Assembly (NCBI GenBank): GCA_045638545.1
Contig: JAZUBL010000063.1
Span: 1 to 43,573, forward strand
Length of the DNA: 43,573 nt
Origin: UMGS1071 sp045638545
Lineage (GTDB): Bacteria; Bacillota; Clostridia; Oscillospirales; Acutalibacteraceae
Direction of reading: 5' to 3'
Each line of letters opens with the position of its first letter. The stretch's first letter is position 1. The notes under the pieces are model-generated. The model was not told the DNA's origin and made no database searches. It saw only the letters and a list, made by a program, of their open reading frames with translations. Positions 1 through 8,559 of this stretch are shown here, one piece after another. A program made the position numbers and the translations under genes.

Positions 1-1
1 A

Positions 2-310
2 GGCGCAGGCGAAATCATGATCATTTCCATGTCCGCTTGTCTGGCTGGCGCAGTTTGCGGTGACCACTGCTCCCCAATCTCCGACACAACAATCATGGCT
101 TCCGCTGGTGCTCAGTGCAACCACGTGAACCACGTTTCCACACAGCTTCCATACGCCCTCACTGTAGCCGGCGTATCGGTTGCATCCTATGTTATCGCAG
201 GTTTCGTACAGAACTGGTTTATCGTTCTGCCAATCGCCTGCGCAATGATGATCGGTACTCTCATCGTTATCAAGCTGATCACAATGAGAACACAGCGATC
301 TCAGCGATAG
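2..310 (+). CDS. Na+/H+ antiporter NhaC family, C-terminal part (5' end outside window)
   Basis: The reading frame is open from base 2, so only the last 102 residues are seen. They include the polar stretch GDHCSPISDTTIMASAGA, characteristic of NhaC-type antiporters, followed by two hydrophobic membrane segments and a short basic tail. The family exchanges Na+ for H+ across the cytoplasmic membrane. A terminator follows at once. It is the nearest Na+ transporter to the Na+-pumping oxaloacetate decarboxylase 6 kb downstream, so a joint sodium circuit is possible, but that is inference. An assignment to a related Arg/Lys or malate/lactate antiporter of the same superfamily cannot be excluded from the tail alone. 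Confidence 0.85.
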   Translation, partial: GAGEIMIISMSACLAGAVCGDHCSPISDTTIMASAGAQCNHVNHVSTQLPYALTVAGVSVASYVIAGFVQNWFIVLPIACAMMIGTLIVIKLITMRTQRSQR

Positions 311-335
311 TATAATACTGTCTTAACAGACATGC

Positions 336-377
336 AAAAAGCGGCAGTCGGTGCAGTTGCATCGATTGCCGCTTTTG
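336..377 (+). terminator. Rho-independent terminator after the NhaC gene
   Basis: A perfect 10-bp stem (AAAAGCGGCA at 337-346 and TGCCGCTTTT at 367-376) with a 20-nt loop ends in a short T run. It lies 26 bp past the stop codon of the antiporter gene. Confidence 0.8.
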
Positions 378-399
378 TTATGCACAAATACAAAACAGA

Positions 400-428
400 T
401 TGTCTGCGATTCTTCTGTATGATAAAAT
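400..428 (+). promoter_or_regulatory. Sigma-A promoter for the 140-aa unknown gene
   Basis: TTGTCT at 400-405 and TAAAAT at 423-428 are separated by 17 bp, with a TG one base ahead of the -10 (extended -10). The start codon follows 29 bp later. Confidence 0.6.
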
Positions 429-457
429 AAAGAAAAATCATCGAAAGAAGGACTGTT

Positions 458-880
458 ATGGGACTGTTTAAAAAACCCAAACCGGAACCAGATTCCATCG
501 ATTACAGCAGAAATCCAATTATGATGAACTTCCTGGAAGCTGTGCAAAAAGAAGAGATCCAGAAGTACATTCTCTTTCCAGATGCACTGTGCTTCAATTA
601 TGAAGTAGATGGAATTTACTGCAATTACGGAAAGGAAATATACTATAAAGAACGCGGCTATCAGGACCTGACAAAACCACAGGTAAAGGCGCTGAACGAA
701 CAGCTTCTGCAAGCAATTTCCGCGCTGCCAAACGTAAAAGAAGTGAAAAAAATCCGGTGGGTTACCACATATACCCGCTGGAAATATGACAAGGCTTATG
801 GCAGAAAAATTCCAGACCAGACACTTCGCGGCGATTTTTACGAAATCATCTATCAGGAACCGGAATTAAAAGCCTGGTAA
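458..880 (+). CDS. Hypothetical protein, 140 aa, soluble
   Basis: I do not recognise this protein. It starts at ATG 458 behind AGAAGGA, is preceded by its own promoter and ends before a bidirectional terminator, so it is a one-gene unit. The N-terminus is a basic, proline-rich tail (GLFKKPKPEPD). The rest is mixed alpha/beta and rich in aromatic residues (many Tyr, and Trp near 100 and at the last position), with no signal peptide, membrane segment or metal motif. Codon use resembles the neighbouring core genes, so recent transfer is not suggested. Confidence 0.7.
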   Translation: MGLFKKPKPEPDSIDYSRNPIMMNFLEAVQKEEIQKYILFPDALCFNYEVDGIYCNYGKEIYYKERGYQDLTKPQVKALNEQLLQAISALPNVKEVKKIRWVTTYTRWKYDKAYGRKIPDQTLRGDFYEIIYQEPELKAW

Positions 881-893
881 TCAAATCATCCAT

Positions 894-940
894 AAAAAAA
901 GACCTCCCTGCCGACGTATCGTCGATAAGGAGGTCTTTTC
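894..940. terminator. Bidirectional terminator between convergent genes
   Basis: AAAAGACCTCC and GGAGGTCTTTT form a perfect 11-bp stem flanked by A and T runs on both sides. It can therefore stop transcription of the 140-aa gene on the plus strand and of yebC on the minus strand. Confidence 0.85.
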
Positions 941-1005
941 TGTTTATCGCTGAATTACATAAAACAGCTCGTACGTCACCAAAGAACGCAGAGATAAGCT
1001 GATTC

Positions 1006-1743
1006 TTACTCTTCGTCAGCGTTCTCCCAGTTGTGCCATACGTTCTGCACGTCGTCGTTTTCCTCGAGCATATCCAGCAGCTTCTGCATCTTAACAATTG
1101 CATCTTCGTCTGTGATGGTTGTGTATGTATCTGGAACCATCTCAACTTCTGCGGAAACAAACTCGTAGCCCTTGCCTGTCAGATCATCGAGAACTGCGTT
1201 GAAATCAGCCGGCTCTGTGAAGATTTCGAATACTTCGTCTTCTGCTACAAAGTCTGCTGCACCTGCCTCGAGGCTGTCTTCCATAACCTGATCTTCATCC
1301 AGGTCACCCTTTTCTACTACGAGAACACCCTTCTGCTGGAACATGAAGGATACGCAGCCTGTTGTGCCCAGGTTGCCGCCGAACTTATCAAAGTAGTGGC
1401 GAACGTCACCAGCAGTTCTGTTGCGGTTGTCTGTCAGTGCTTCTACGATCAGCGCTACGCCGCATGGGCCGTAGCCTTCGTATACGATGCTTTCGTAGTT
1501 ATCGCCGTCGCCCTCACCAGCAGCCTTTTTAATGCAGCGTTCGATGTTGTCGTTTGGCATGTTTGCTGCCTTAGCCTTTGCGATCAGTGCCTTCAGGGAA
1601 GAGTTGTTTGCCGGATCCGGACCGCCGCCCTGCTTAACTGCAACAGCCAGCTCTCTGCCGATCTTTGTGAAAACCTTTGCTCTAGCGCCGTCTGTCTTTT
1701 CTTTCTTTCTCTTAATATTGTTCCATTTGGAATGGCCTGCCAT
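1006..1743 (-). CDS. yebC: YebC/PmpR/TACO1 family protein
   Basis: The 245-aa product begins MAGHSKWNNIKRKKEK, the invariant start of the YebC/TACO1 family, and continues with GRELAVAVKQGG and the family's acidic C-terminus. The start at 1743 is set by AGGAGG at 1751-1756; an in-frame ATG 51 bp further upstream would add 17 atypical residues. Members were described as DNA-binding regulators, and more recently as ribosome-associated factors that help translation of proline-rich stretches; which applies here cannot be told. It is monocistronic, with its own promoter and a terminator shared with the convergent gene. Confidence 0.95.
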   Translation of the reverse strand: MAGHSKWNNIKRKKEKTDGARAKVFTKIGRELAVAVKQGGGPDPANNSSLKALIAKAKAANMPNDNIERCIKKAAGEGDGDNYESIVYEGYGPCGVALIVEALTDNRNRTAGDVRHYFDKFGGNLGTTGCVSFMFQQKGVLVVEKGDLDEDQVMEDSLEAGAADFVAEDEVFEIFTEPADFNAVLDDLTGKGYEFVSAEVEMVPDTYTTITDEDAIVKMQKLLDMLEENDDVQNVWHNWENADEE

Positions 1744-1784
1744 GATGCATCCTCCTATTTTTAACCGAAATTTTTCTAGTATAT

Positions 1785-1813
1785 ATCCTATCACATTCTC
1801 CGCGCTGTGGCAA
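1785..1813 (-). promoter_or_regulatory. Promoter of yebC
   Basis: Read on the minus strand, TTGCCA (1808-1813) and TAGGAT (1785-1790) are 17 bp apart, with TG ahead of the -10. A second -10-like TATACT lies just downstream. Confidence 0.55.
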
Positions 1814-1961
1814 GTGGAACTTCAATTTCCTTTATTAAGAAAAATCATCAAAAATTCACGCTGTTAATTTTATGTTCATGAATTTTACGCAGACTTTACA
1901 ATTTGCAGGACATTTAACATTTCCTGCATTATATGCACAATCGCACTTGTTAAATTTTAGA

Positions 1962-2002
1962 CAACTTTGCAAGTTGACGCTGCGTTGATTACCTGTTATA
2001 AT
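1962..2002 (+). promoter_or_regulatory. Promoter of pyc with a palindrome over the -35
   Basis: TTGACG (1974-1979) and TATAAT (1997-2002) are 17 bp apart with an extended -10 (TG at 1994-1995), a near-ideal sigma-A promoter. The perfect palindrome CAACTT-TGC-AAGTTG (1962-1976) overlaps the -35, a position where a repressor could block polymerase. The remaining intergenic sequence (1814-2111) is AT-rich and I see no riboswitch in it. Confidence 0.7.
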
Positions 2003-2111
2003 TTTAACCAGCGTTGAAGAAATTTATGTTTTTTCGCATAATTTCGCCATTTTCGACGATTTCAGATTTTTCAAAAACTTAACATACTTTTATAAGGGAG
2101 ATGGATTTTTT

Positions 2112-5100
2112 ATGAAAAAATTCAAGCGTATCTTAGTTGCAAACCGCGGCGAAATTGCAATTCGAATCTTCCGTGCTTGCAAAGAATTAGGTATTCGTTC
2201 TGTTGCAATTTATTCTGAAGAGGACAAAAATGCTTTATTCCGCACAAAGGCAGATGAGTCCTATCAGATCGGTAAGGGCAAAGCTCCTGTTGAAGCTTAC
2301 CTGAGCATTGATGAGATTATTGAACTGGCAAAAGCAAAAGGCGTTGACGCTATCCACCCAGGTTATGGTTTTCTGGCAGAAAACACAGAATTCGCAAGAC
2401 TTTGTGAAGAAGCCGGCATCGAATTCATCGGTCCTGACCACATCATGATGGATCGTCTCGGTGACAAGATCAAGTCCAAGATCGTTGCACACGAAGTTGG
2501 TGTTCCAACCATTCCAGGTGTTGACGAAGCAATCAGAACAGAAGAAGATGCTATCAAGTTTGCACGCTTCTGCGGCTATCCTGTCATTCTGAAAGCTGCA
2601 GCCGGCGGCGGCGGCCGTGGCATGCGTATCGTTTGGGAAGAAAAAGATCTGATCCCTGAGTTTAATCAGGCTTCCAGCGAAGCAAAGAAGGCATTCGGCA
2701 TCGAAGATGTATTTATCGAGAAATACCTGGATCGTCCAAAACACATTGAAGTGCAGGTAATGGGCGATAAGTACGGCAATCTGGTTCACCTGAATGAACG
2801 TGACTGCTCTATCCAGCGCCGTCACCAGAAGGTTATTGAATTTACACCAGCTCTCTGCCTCACAGAAGAAAAGAGACAGGAAATCTGCAATGATGCACTG
2901 AAAATTGCAGGCGCTGTAAATTACAGAAATGCCGGTACAGTTGAATTCCTGCTGGATAATCAGGGCAACCACTACTTCATCGAAATGAACCCGAGAATTC
3001 AGGTTGAACATACCATTACAGAAGTAGTAACAGGCATCGATCTGGTCCAGACACAGATCCTTGTTGCACAGGGCTACAGACTGGATTCTCCGGAAATCAA
3101 CCTGACACAGGATCAGGTAAAGCCAAGAGGCTATGCAATTCAGTGCCGTATCACAACAGAAGATCCTGTTAACCAGTTTGCACCTGACACCGGTAAAATT
3201 ACAAACTATGTAACAGGCTCTGGCTTTGGTATCCGTCTGGACGGCGGCAACGGCGCAACAGGCGCAGTGATCACCCCATACTACGACAGCCTTCTGGTTA
3301 AGCTCTCCGGCTTTGGCAGAACATGGGATGACACCATCAACAAGACACTCCGTGCACTGGATGAACTGAAGATCAAGGGCGTAAAGACAAACGTTCCATA
3401 CGTTATGAACGTTCTGAACCACGACTCCTTCCGCAAGGGCATCTGCGACACAGGCTTCATCGGCGACCATCCGGAACTGATGAACATCAGCATTGTGGAA
3501 GACGCAGAGCAGAAGATCCTCAACTTCCTGGGCAACAAGGCTGTTAACGAGCAGAAGGGCAAAAAGCCAGCATTCGACGTTCCACAGGTTCCAAAAAATC
3601 TGCCTGCAATTCAGGACGGCACAAAGCAGATTCTGGACGCACAGGGTCCGGAAGGTCTGTCCAAGTGGATCCTCGACCAGAAGCGCCTGCTGATCACAGA
3701 CACAACTATGCGCGACGCACAGCAGTCTCTGATGGCTACAAGAGTTCGTACCATCGATATGGAAAAGATTGCACCTGCAGTTGCTGCATACGGCAACAAC
3801 CTGTTCTCCCTGGAGATGTGGGGCGGCGCAACATTTGACGTTGCATACCGCTTCCTCAATGAAAATCCATGGGAGCGCCTGGCAACACTCCGTGAAAAGA
3901 TTCCAAACGTTCTGTTCCAGATGCTGGTTCGCGGCGCTAACGCAGTTGGCTACAAGAACTATCCGGATAACGTAATCCGCCGCTTCATCGCTGAATCTGC
4001 AAAGTCCGGTATTGACGTATTCCGTATCTTCGACTCCCTCAACTGGGTTCAGGGCATGGAAATTGCAATGGACGAAGCAAGAAAGCAGAACAAGGTTGTT
4101 GAAGCAGCAATGTGCTACACCGGCGACATTCTCGATGAAAAGCGCGACAAGTACTCCCTGCAGTACTATGTAAACCTGGCAAAAGAACTGGAGAAGCGCG
4201 GCGCAAACATCCTGGCAATCAAGGATATGTCCGGCCTCCTCAAGCCAATGGCAGCACACAAGCTGATCACCGCACTGAAGAACGAAGTTGGCCTGCCGAT
4301 CCACCTGCATACACACGACACAAGCGGCAACGGCGGCGCAACAATCATGATGGCTGCACAGGCTGGTGTTGACATCGTTGACGCAGCATTCAACAGCATG
4401 GCTGGTCTCACAAGCTCCCCTGCACTCAACTCTATTGCAGCTGCTATGGACGGCACAGACAGAGAAACAGGCCTCAACGAAGACGGCCTGCAGGCAGTTT
4501 CCAACTACTGGAACGCTGTTCGCCCTGTTTATGCACAGTTCGAGTCCGAACTGAAGAACGGCACAGCAGAAATCTACAAGTACCAGATGCCTGGCGGCCA
4601 GTACTCCAACCTCCGCGGTCAGGTACAGAGCTTCGGCCTTGGCCACAGATTCCAGGATGTTAAGGAAATGTACATGACTGTTAACGATATGCTCGGCGAC
4701 ATCGTAAAGGTAACACCATCCTCCAAGGCAGTTGGCGACATGGCAATCTTCATGGTACAGAACGGCCTGAATCCAGAGAACATCTACGAGAAGGCAGAGT
4801 CCATGGACTTCCCGGATTCCATCGTTGCTTACTTTGAAGGCATGATGGGTCAGCCGGAAGGCGGCTTCCCAGAGAAGCTGCAGAAGCTGGTTCTCAAGGA
4901 TAAGCAGCCAATCACCTGCAGACCAGGCGAACTGCTTGCTGACGAAGATTTCGATGCAATCAAGGCACACCTGGAGAAGAAGTTCAAAATGGAGCCAACA
5001 GAGCAGGATCTCCTTGCTTATGCACTCTATCCAAAAGTATTCGAAGACTACCTGGCAGCACTGAAGAAGGAAGGCAACTTCCGTTACATGGGTTCTGACG

Positions 5101-5540
5101 TATTCTTCCACGGCATCGATGAAGGCGAAACCTGCGAAATCGAAATCGGCGAAGGCAAGGTTTACATTGTAAAGCTGGTTGAAGTAAAGGCAGTTGACGA
5201 CGAAGGCAACCGTGAAGTAATCTTCCAGGTTAACGGTTCCACACACTCCGTAACCATCAAGGATAAGTCCGCAAACACCAAGGCACTCAGCCAGTCCAAG
5301 ATCATGGCTGATGGCGACAACGACATGGAAATCGGCGCAAACATCCCTGGCAAGATCGTGAAGGTTCTTGTGAAGGAAGGCGACGCTGTAAAGGCTGGCG
5401 ACACTGTTGCTGTTCTGGAAGCAATGAAGATGGAAACAAACGTACTGGCAATTACAGACGGTGTTGTAGATAAGATCTACGTAACAGAAGGCCAGCAGGT
5501 TGTTTCCGGTGAAATGGTCGTAAAGATGAAAGAAGCTTAA
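2112..5540 (+). CDS. pyc: Pyruvate carboxylase, full-length single-chain
   Basis: This 1142-aa enzyme makes oxaloacetate from pyruvate, bicarbonate and ATP using covalently bound biotin. Domains in order: biotin carboxylase (about 1-455, with the glycine-rich ATP loop GGGGRGMR and the metal-site region EMNPRIQVEH), carboxyltransferase (about 530-1000, with TTMRDAQQSL, AIKDMSG carrying the lysine that is carboxylated in the family, and HTHDTSG), and a C-terminal biotinyl domain with EAMKMET, biotin on Lys1106. The length is the usual one for alpha4-type enzymes. The start is set by AAGGGAG at 2095-2101. It stands alone between a strong promoter and a long terminator, and supplies oxaloacetate to the neighbouring decarboxylase or to anaplerosis. 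Confidence 0.97.
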   Translation: MKKFKRILVANRGEIAIRIFRACKELGIRSVAIYSEEDKNALFRTKADESYQIGKGKAPVEAYLSIDEIIELAKAKGVDAIHPGYGFLAENTEFARLCEEAGIEFIGPDHIMMDRLGDKIKSKIVAHEVGVPTIPGVDEAIRTEEDAIKFARFCGYPVILKAAAGGGGRGMRIVWEEKDLIPEFNQASSEAKKAFGIEDVFIEKYLDRPKHIEVQVMGDKYGNLVHLNERDCSIQRRHQKVIEFTPALCLTEEKRQEICNDALKIAGAVNYRNAGTVEFLLDNQGNHYFIEMNPRIQVEHTITEVVTGIDLVQTQILVAQGYRLDSPEINLTQDQVKPRGYAIQCRITTEDPVNQFAPDTGKITNYVTGSGFGIRLDGGNGATGAVITPYYDSLLVKLSGFGRTWDDTINKTLRALDELKIKGVKTNVPYVMNVLNHDSFRKGICDTGFIGDHPELMNISIVEDAEQKILNFLGNKAVNEQKGKKPAFDVPQVPKNLPAIQDGTKQILDAQGPEGLSKWILDQKRLLITDTTMRDAQQSLMATRVRTIDMEKIAPAVAAYGNNLFSLEMWGGATFDVAYRFLNENPWERLATLREKIPNVLFQMLVRGANAVGYKNYPDNVIRRFIAESAKSGIDVFRIFDSLNWVQGMEIAMDEARKQNKVVEAAMCYTGDILDEKRDKYSLQYYVNLAKELEKRGANILAIKDMSGLLKPMAAHKLITALKNEVGLPIHLHTHDTSGNGGATIMMAAQAGVDIVDAAFNSMAGLTSSPALNSIAAAMDGTDRETGLNEDGLQAVSNYWNAVRPVYAQFESELKNGTAEIYKYQMPGGQYSNLRGQVQSFGLGHRFQDVKEMYMTVNDMLGDIVKVTPSSKAVGDMAIFMVQNGLNPENIYEKAESMDFPDSIVAYFEGMMGQPEGGFPEKLQKLVLKDKQPITCRPGELLADEDFDAIKAHLEKKFKMEPTEQDLLAYALYPKVFEDYLAALKKEGNFRYMGSDVFFHGIDEGETCEIEIGEGKVYIVKLVEVKAVDDEGNREVIFQVNGSTHSVTIKDKSANTKALSQSKIMADGDNDMEIGANIPGKIVKVLVKEGDAVKAGDTVAVLEAMKMETNVLAITDGVVDKIYVTEGQQVVSGEMVVKMKEA

Positions 5541-5603
5541 TTGATAGAAATTTCTTCTTCCCTGCACACCAGATAAATTCAGCTTCCGCATTAAATAAAT
5601 AAC

Positions 5604-5662
5604 GGCATAAAAAAAGCCTCCCCTGATAGAACAAAAACTATCATGGGAGGCTCTTTTATGCC
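5604..5662. terminator. Long terminator after pyc
   Basis: GCATAAAAAAAGCCTCCC and GGGAGGCTCTTTTATGC pair over about 25 bp around the loop AACAAAAA. It is A/T-flanked on both sides and may serve pyc and the convergent four-helix-bundle gene. Confidence 0.85.
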
Positions 5663-5691
5663 CGTTTTTACGGATCGGTTTGAATTCTCTT

Positions 5692-6036
5692 TTATTTTTT
5701 ACTCGATTTTGCTGTATTAATGGAGGCTATCAGAATCTTTTTAACTTCAATGCACTGTTCCAGTATCGTCGTATCATCGTAATAACCGCTCTCGATCAAC
5801 AATTCCAGCCAATACTCACTCTCTGAACATTCTTTAAGTGCAATCTGAAGTTTTGCAATAAAATCCGCTTTTCCATGTGCATAAAATGCCTCACGAATAT
5901 TTGCACCAACACTGGTTCCGGATCGAATCAGCTGATTTGTAAGAACAGTTTCTCTTTTCGTATTTTTTATAGAATTACATACACGAATAATCTGCAGTGC
6001 AAAAGCTTTTGATTTATCAAGAAGCGGACTTGTCAC
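5692..6036 (-). CDS. Four-helix-bundle protein (23S rRNA intervening-sequence / Avd-like family)
   Basis: The 114-aa product carries the family hallmarks: LTNQLIRSGTSVGANIREA after helix 1, then EALKE-like ALKECSESEYWLELL. Family members form pentameric four-helix barrels; some lie inside 23S rRNA intervening sequences and others act as accessory proteins (Avd) of diversity-generating retroelements. No reverse transcriptase or rRNA is nearby, so this is an orphan of unknown role. The start is GTG at 6036 behind GGGGGGA. A perfect 13-bp inverted repeat lies immediately upstream, between the gene and tRNA-Leu. Confidence 0.85.
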   Translation of the reverse strand: MTSPLLDKSKAFALQIIRVCNSIKNTKRETVLTNQLIRSGTSVGANIREAFYAHGKADFIAKLQIALKECSESEYWLELLIESGYYDDTTILEQCIEVKKILIASINTAKSSKK

Positions 6037-6062
6037 AGGTATATCCCCCCATATTGTACTTC

Positions 6063-6130
6063 TTCACTCTTCACTATTCCATATTACTTTTAAAAATCGG
6101 CCCTAATTTCAGTGAAAAGTGAAGAGTGAA
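6063..6130. repeat. 13-bp perfect inverted repeat upstream of the four-helix-bundle gene
   Basis: TTCACTCTTCACT (6063-6075) and AGTGAAGAGTGAA (6118-6130) are exact reverse complements separated by 42 bp. Each arm is itself built from the small unit TTCACTC/GAGTGAA. Confidence 0.75.
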
Positions 6131-6139
6131 AAGGTAAAA

Positions 6140-6182
6140 AATAAAAAAACGGCAAGCTCCTTGCGGAACTTGCCGATTTTTT
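6140..6182 (-). terminator. Terminator of tRNA-Leu
   Basis: On the minus strand the stem CGGCAAG/CTTGCCG with flanking A/T pairs ends in TTTTTTT. It starts directly after the CCA end of the tRNA. Confidence 0.85.
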
Positions 6183-6267
6183 TGGTACCGGTAGCCGGAC
6201 TCGAACCGGCACGGGTCGCCCCAACAGATTTTGAGTCTGTCACGTCTGCCAATTCCATCATACCGGC
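6183..6267 (-). tRNA. tRNA-Leu (anticodon CAA)
   Basis: On the minus strand GCCGGTA (5') pairs with TACCGGT (3'), followed by discriminator A and an encoded CCA. The anticodon arm CAGA-CTCAAAA-TCTG gives anticodon CAA, reading UUG. The 85-nt length with a long variable arm and the T-loop GGTTCGAGTCC fit a class II tRNA-Leu. The gene is single, with its own terminator. Confidence 0.95.
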
Positions 6268-6439
6268 GCATATAAGCGACTAATAGATTATACTACACCT
6301 TTCATTGAAATGCAAGACTTATTTTTATTTTCTGCTGCAGCGCTGCTTTTCAAAACCTGCCGAAAATTCCTTCCCATATTAAATAGGTATATATAACATA
6401 TTCCATTGAACTTAACCTAGATTTTACAAACTGCGCCGT

Positions 6440-6559
6440 TTTTGTCAATTTTTTGTCAAATCGTATAGCTTTTTATCTGATATGTTAAAAAAACTGTCAC
6501 ATTTTTTTGTGATGTTTTTTTAAAAAACACTTTGAATTCTATAATATTTGTGGTAAAAT
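6440..6559 (+). promoter_or_regulatory. Upstream region and likely promoter of the oxaloacetate decarboxylase operon
   Basis: The 434-bp gap before oadA is very AT-rich and holds no gene. A likely promoter is TTGAAT (6532-6537) with TAAAAT (6554-6559), 16-bp spacer and an extended -10 TG. Upstream are two direct copies of TTTTGTCAA (6440-6448 and 6451-6459, 11 bp apart) and the inverted repeat TCACA-N6-TGTGA (6497-6512). Both are possible operator sites for an unidentified regulator. Confidence 0.45.
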
Positions 6560-6701
6560 GACTTGTGAACAAGATTTGAATTTTTTTAAATCTTCGTTAA
6601 ATTTTCGTAACTTTTGCAAAATTTGTGTGTAAATCATCTAATTTTCACATGATTGCCATACATGTTTTACCAAAAGGTTCTATTAGGAGGTTCTTACCAT
6701 T

Positions 6702-8087
6702 ATGAAAAAAGTGAATTTCACTGAAACAGTTCTTCGTGATGCGAACCAATCTTTGATTGCAACCAGACTTCCATTCGAGAAGTTTGCTCCAATCCTGGAA
6801 ACAATGGATAAAGCAGGCTACTATTCTGTAGAATGCTGGGGCGGCGCAACTTTCGACTCCTGTCTGCGTTACCTGAACGAAGATCCATGGGAGCGCCTGA
6901 GAAAAATCAAGAAGGCTATGCCAAAGACAAAGCTGCAAATGCTTCTCCGCGGCCAGAACCTGCTTGGTTACAAGCACTACCCAGACGACATCGTACGTAA
7001 GTTCGTACAGCACTCTGTAGGCAACGGTATCGACATCATCCGTATCTTCGACGCGCTCAATGACCTGCGCAACATCGAAGTGGCTGTTGACGAAACAAAG
7101 AAGCGCGGCGCACACGCATCCGGCGCGCTCTCCTACACCACATCTCCAGTACATACTCTGGAAAACTATGCTAAGACAGCAAAGCAGATGGAAAACATGG
7201 GTGTTGACTCTATCTGCGTAAAGGACATGGCTGGCGTTATGAGCCCACAGGAAGCTTACGACCTGGTTAAGGCTCTGAAGGAATCCGTAAAACTGCCAAT
7301 CGTTGTTCACACACACTGCACAACAGGTCTGGCTTACATGACATACCTGAAGGCAGTTGAAGCTGGCGCAGACGTTATCGACGGCGCAACATGCTGCATG
7401 TCCGGCGGTACTGCACAGCCTGCAACAGAAGTTCTCGCATACGCTCTCAAGCAGCTGGGCTACCAGGTTAACCTGAACGAGAAGGTTCTGAAGGAAGTTA
7501 ACGACTTCTTCAAGCCAATCCGTGACGGCTACCTGGAAGACGGTCTCCTTGAGCCAAAGGTTCTGGCAACAGACGCAGACGCTCTGTCCTACCAGGTACC
7601 AGGCGGCATGCTCTCCAACCTGATTGCACAGCTGAAGGCACAGAATGCTCTGAACAGACTCGACGAAGTTCTGGCAGAAGTACCTGCAGTTCGTAAGGAT
7701 CTTGGTTACCCACCACTGGTTACACCAATCAGCCAGATGGTTGGCGTACAGGCTGCAACTAACGTTCTCGTTGGCGAGCGCTACAAGAACGTTGGTAAAG
7801 AAGTAAAGGCTTACTTCCGCGGCGAATACGGCAAGGCACCAGGCGAAGTTGACAAGGCTCTTGAAAAGAAGATCCTCGGCGACGAGCAGCCAATTACCTG
7901 CCGCTTTGCAGACACACTGGAGCCAGCATTTGCTCAGGCAAAGGCAGAGCTCGGTGCAACTGCTAAGAACGATGAGGACGTTCTCTCCTACATCGCATTC
8001 CCACAGATCGCAGAGAAATTCTTTGCATACAGAAAAGAAAAAGAAGAAAATAAGGCTAGTTATAAGATTAGAAAGCTGGAAGACTAG
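6702..8087 (+). CDS. oadA: Oxaloacetate decarboxylase alpha subunit (carboxyltransferase), no biotin domain
   Basis: The 461-aa protein is an HMGL-like carboxyltransferase: ETVLRDANQSLIATR at the N-terminus (metal-ligand Asp13), ICVKDMAG with the catalytic Lys174, and the metal-binding HTH at 203-205. It transfers the carboxyl group of oxaloacetate to biotin, giving pyruvate. It ends after the carboxyltransferase and PYC_OADA regions and lacks the C-terminal biotinyl domain of Klebsiella-type OadA; that domain is encoded separately two genes downstream. The start is behind AGGAGG. The order alpha-gamma-biotin carrier-beta makes oxaloacetate the most likely substrate; a methylmalonyl-CoA/pyruvate transcarboxylase 5S subunit is the alternative. 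Confidence 0.9.
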   Translation: MKKVNFTETVLRDANQSLIATRLPFEKFAPILETMDKAGYYSVECWGGATFDSCLRYLNEDPWERLRKIKKAMPKTKLQMLLRGQNLLGYKHYPDDIVRKFVQHSVGNGIDIIRIFDALNDLRNIEVAVDETKKRGAHASGALSYTTSPVHTLENYAKTAKQMENMGVDSICVKDMAGVMSPQEAYDLVKALKESVKLPIVVHTHCTTGLAYMTYLKAVEAGADVIDGATCCMSGGTAQPATEVLAYALKQLGYQVNLNEKVLKEVNDFFKPIRDGYLEDGLLEPKVLATDADALSYQVPGGMLSNLIAQLKAQNALNRLDEVLAEVPAVRKDLGYPPLVTPISQMVGVQAATNVLVGERYKNVGKEVKAYFRGEYGKAPGEVDKALEKKILGDEQPITCRFADTLEPAFAQAKAELGATAKNDEDVLSYIAFPQIAEKFFAYRKEKEENKASYKIRKLED

Positions 8088-8098
8088 GGGGGTTCTCT

Positions 8099-8536
8099 AT
8101 GATGTTATCACCTGCTATTATAGCAGCTGCCGCAGTGGTTGAAGATGGCATTGATACCTCAGCTGAGATCTTTAAGATCGGCATCGGCGAAGCATTCCTG
8201 TTCGCTGCAATCGGTTTTGGTATCGTTTTCCTTGTACTGCTGGCTCTGAACGGTTTTATCCGTTTGCTCTCCGTCATTGTTCGTGGAATTGAAAATGCTG
8301 CTGCCAACAAAGCTGCCGCTCCGGCTGCAGCTGCTCCTGCAGCAGCAGCTCCGGCTGCTTCTGCTGGTCCAGCAATCCCAGCTGGCATGAAGCCTGCTGA
8401 CGGTTCTCTTGGCGATATTAAGCTTCATGATGTAGATGACGCTACAGCAGCGATGATCATGGCGATTGTTGCTGATAAGCTGGAGGCACCACTGAATGAG
8501 CTTCGCTTCAAGTCCATTAAAGAAGTTAAGAAGTAA
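8099..8536 (+). CDS. oadG: Oxaloacetate decarboxylase gamma subunit (OadG family)
   Basis: This small 145-aa membrane subunit has one transmembrane helix (about residues 31-55, AFLFAAIGFGIVFLVLLAL), an Ala/Pro-rich flexible stretch (about 68-97) and a charged cytoplasmic tail. That layout is typical of OadG-type subunits that tether the alpha subunit to the beta channel. It begins 12 bp after oadA behind GGGGGG; two ATG codons are adjacent and the first is taken. The Ala-rich section gives long antisense reading frames that are artefacts. Confidence 0.85.
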   Translation: MMLSPAIIAAAAVVEDGIDTSAEIFKIGIGEAFLFAAIGFGIVFLVLLALNGFIRLLSVIVRGIENAAANKAAAPAAAAPAAAAPAASAGPAIPAGMKPADGSLGDIKLHDVDDATAAMIMAIVADKLEAPLNELRFKSIKEVKK

Positions 8537-8559
8537 TCTATATCGGAGGAATTCTAATT

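Noticed and set aside
2235..5591. A minus-strand open frame of 1118 codons opposite pyruvate carboxylase
   Set aside because: It is antisense to a full-length, motif-complete pyc gene; its composition (very rich in Cys, Val, Asn, Leu) is what reverse-complemented biased codons give. No ribosome site.
6497..6512. Rex or CRP site before oadA
   Set aside because: TCACA-N6-TGTGA has the half-sites in the opposite order to the CRP consensus and lacks the Rex TTGTGA/TCACAA arrangement, so no named regulator is claimed.
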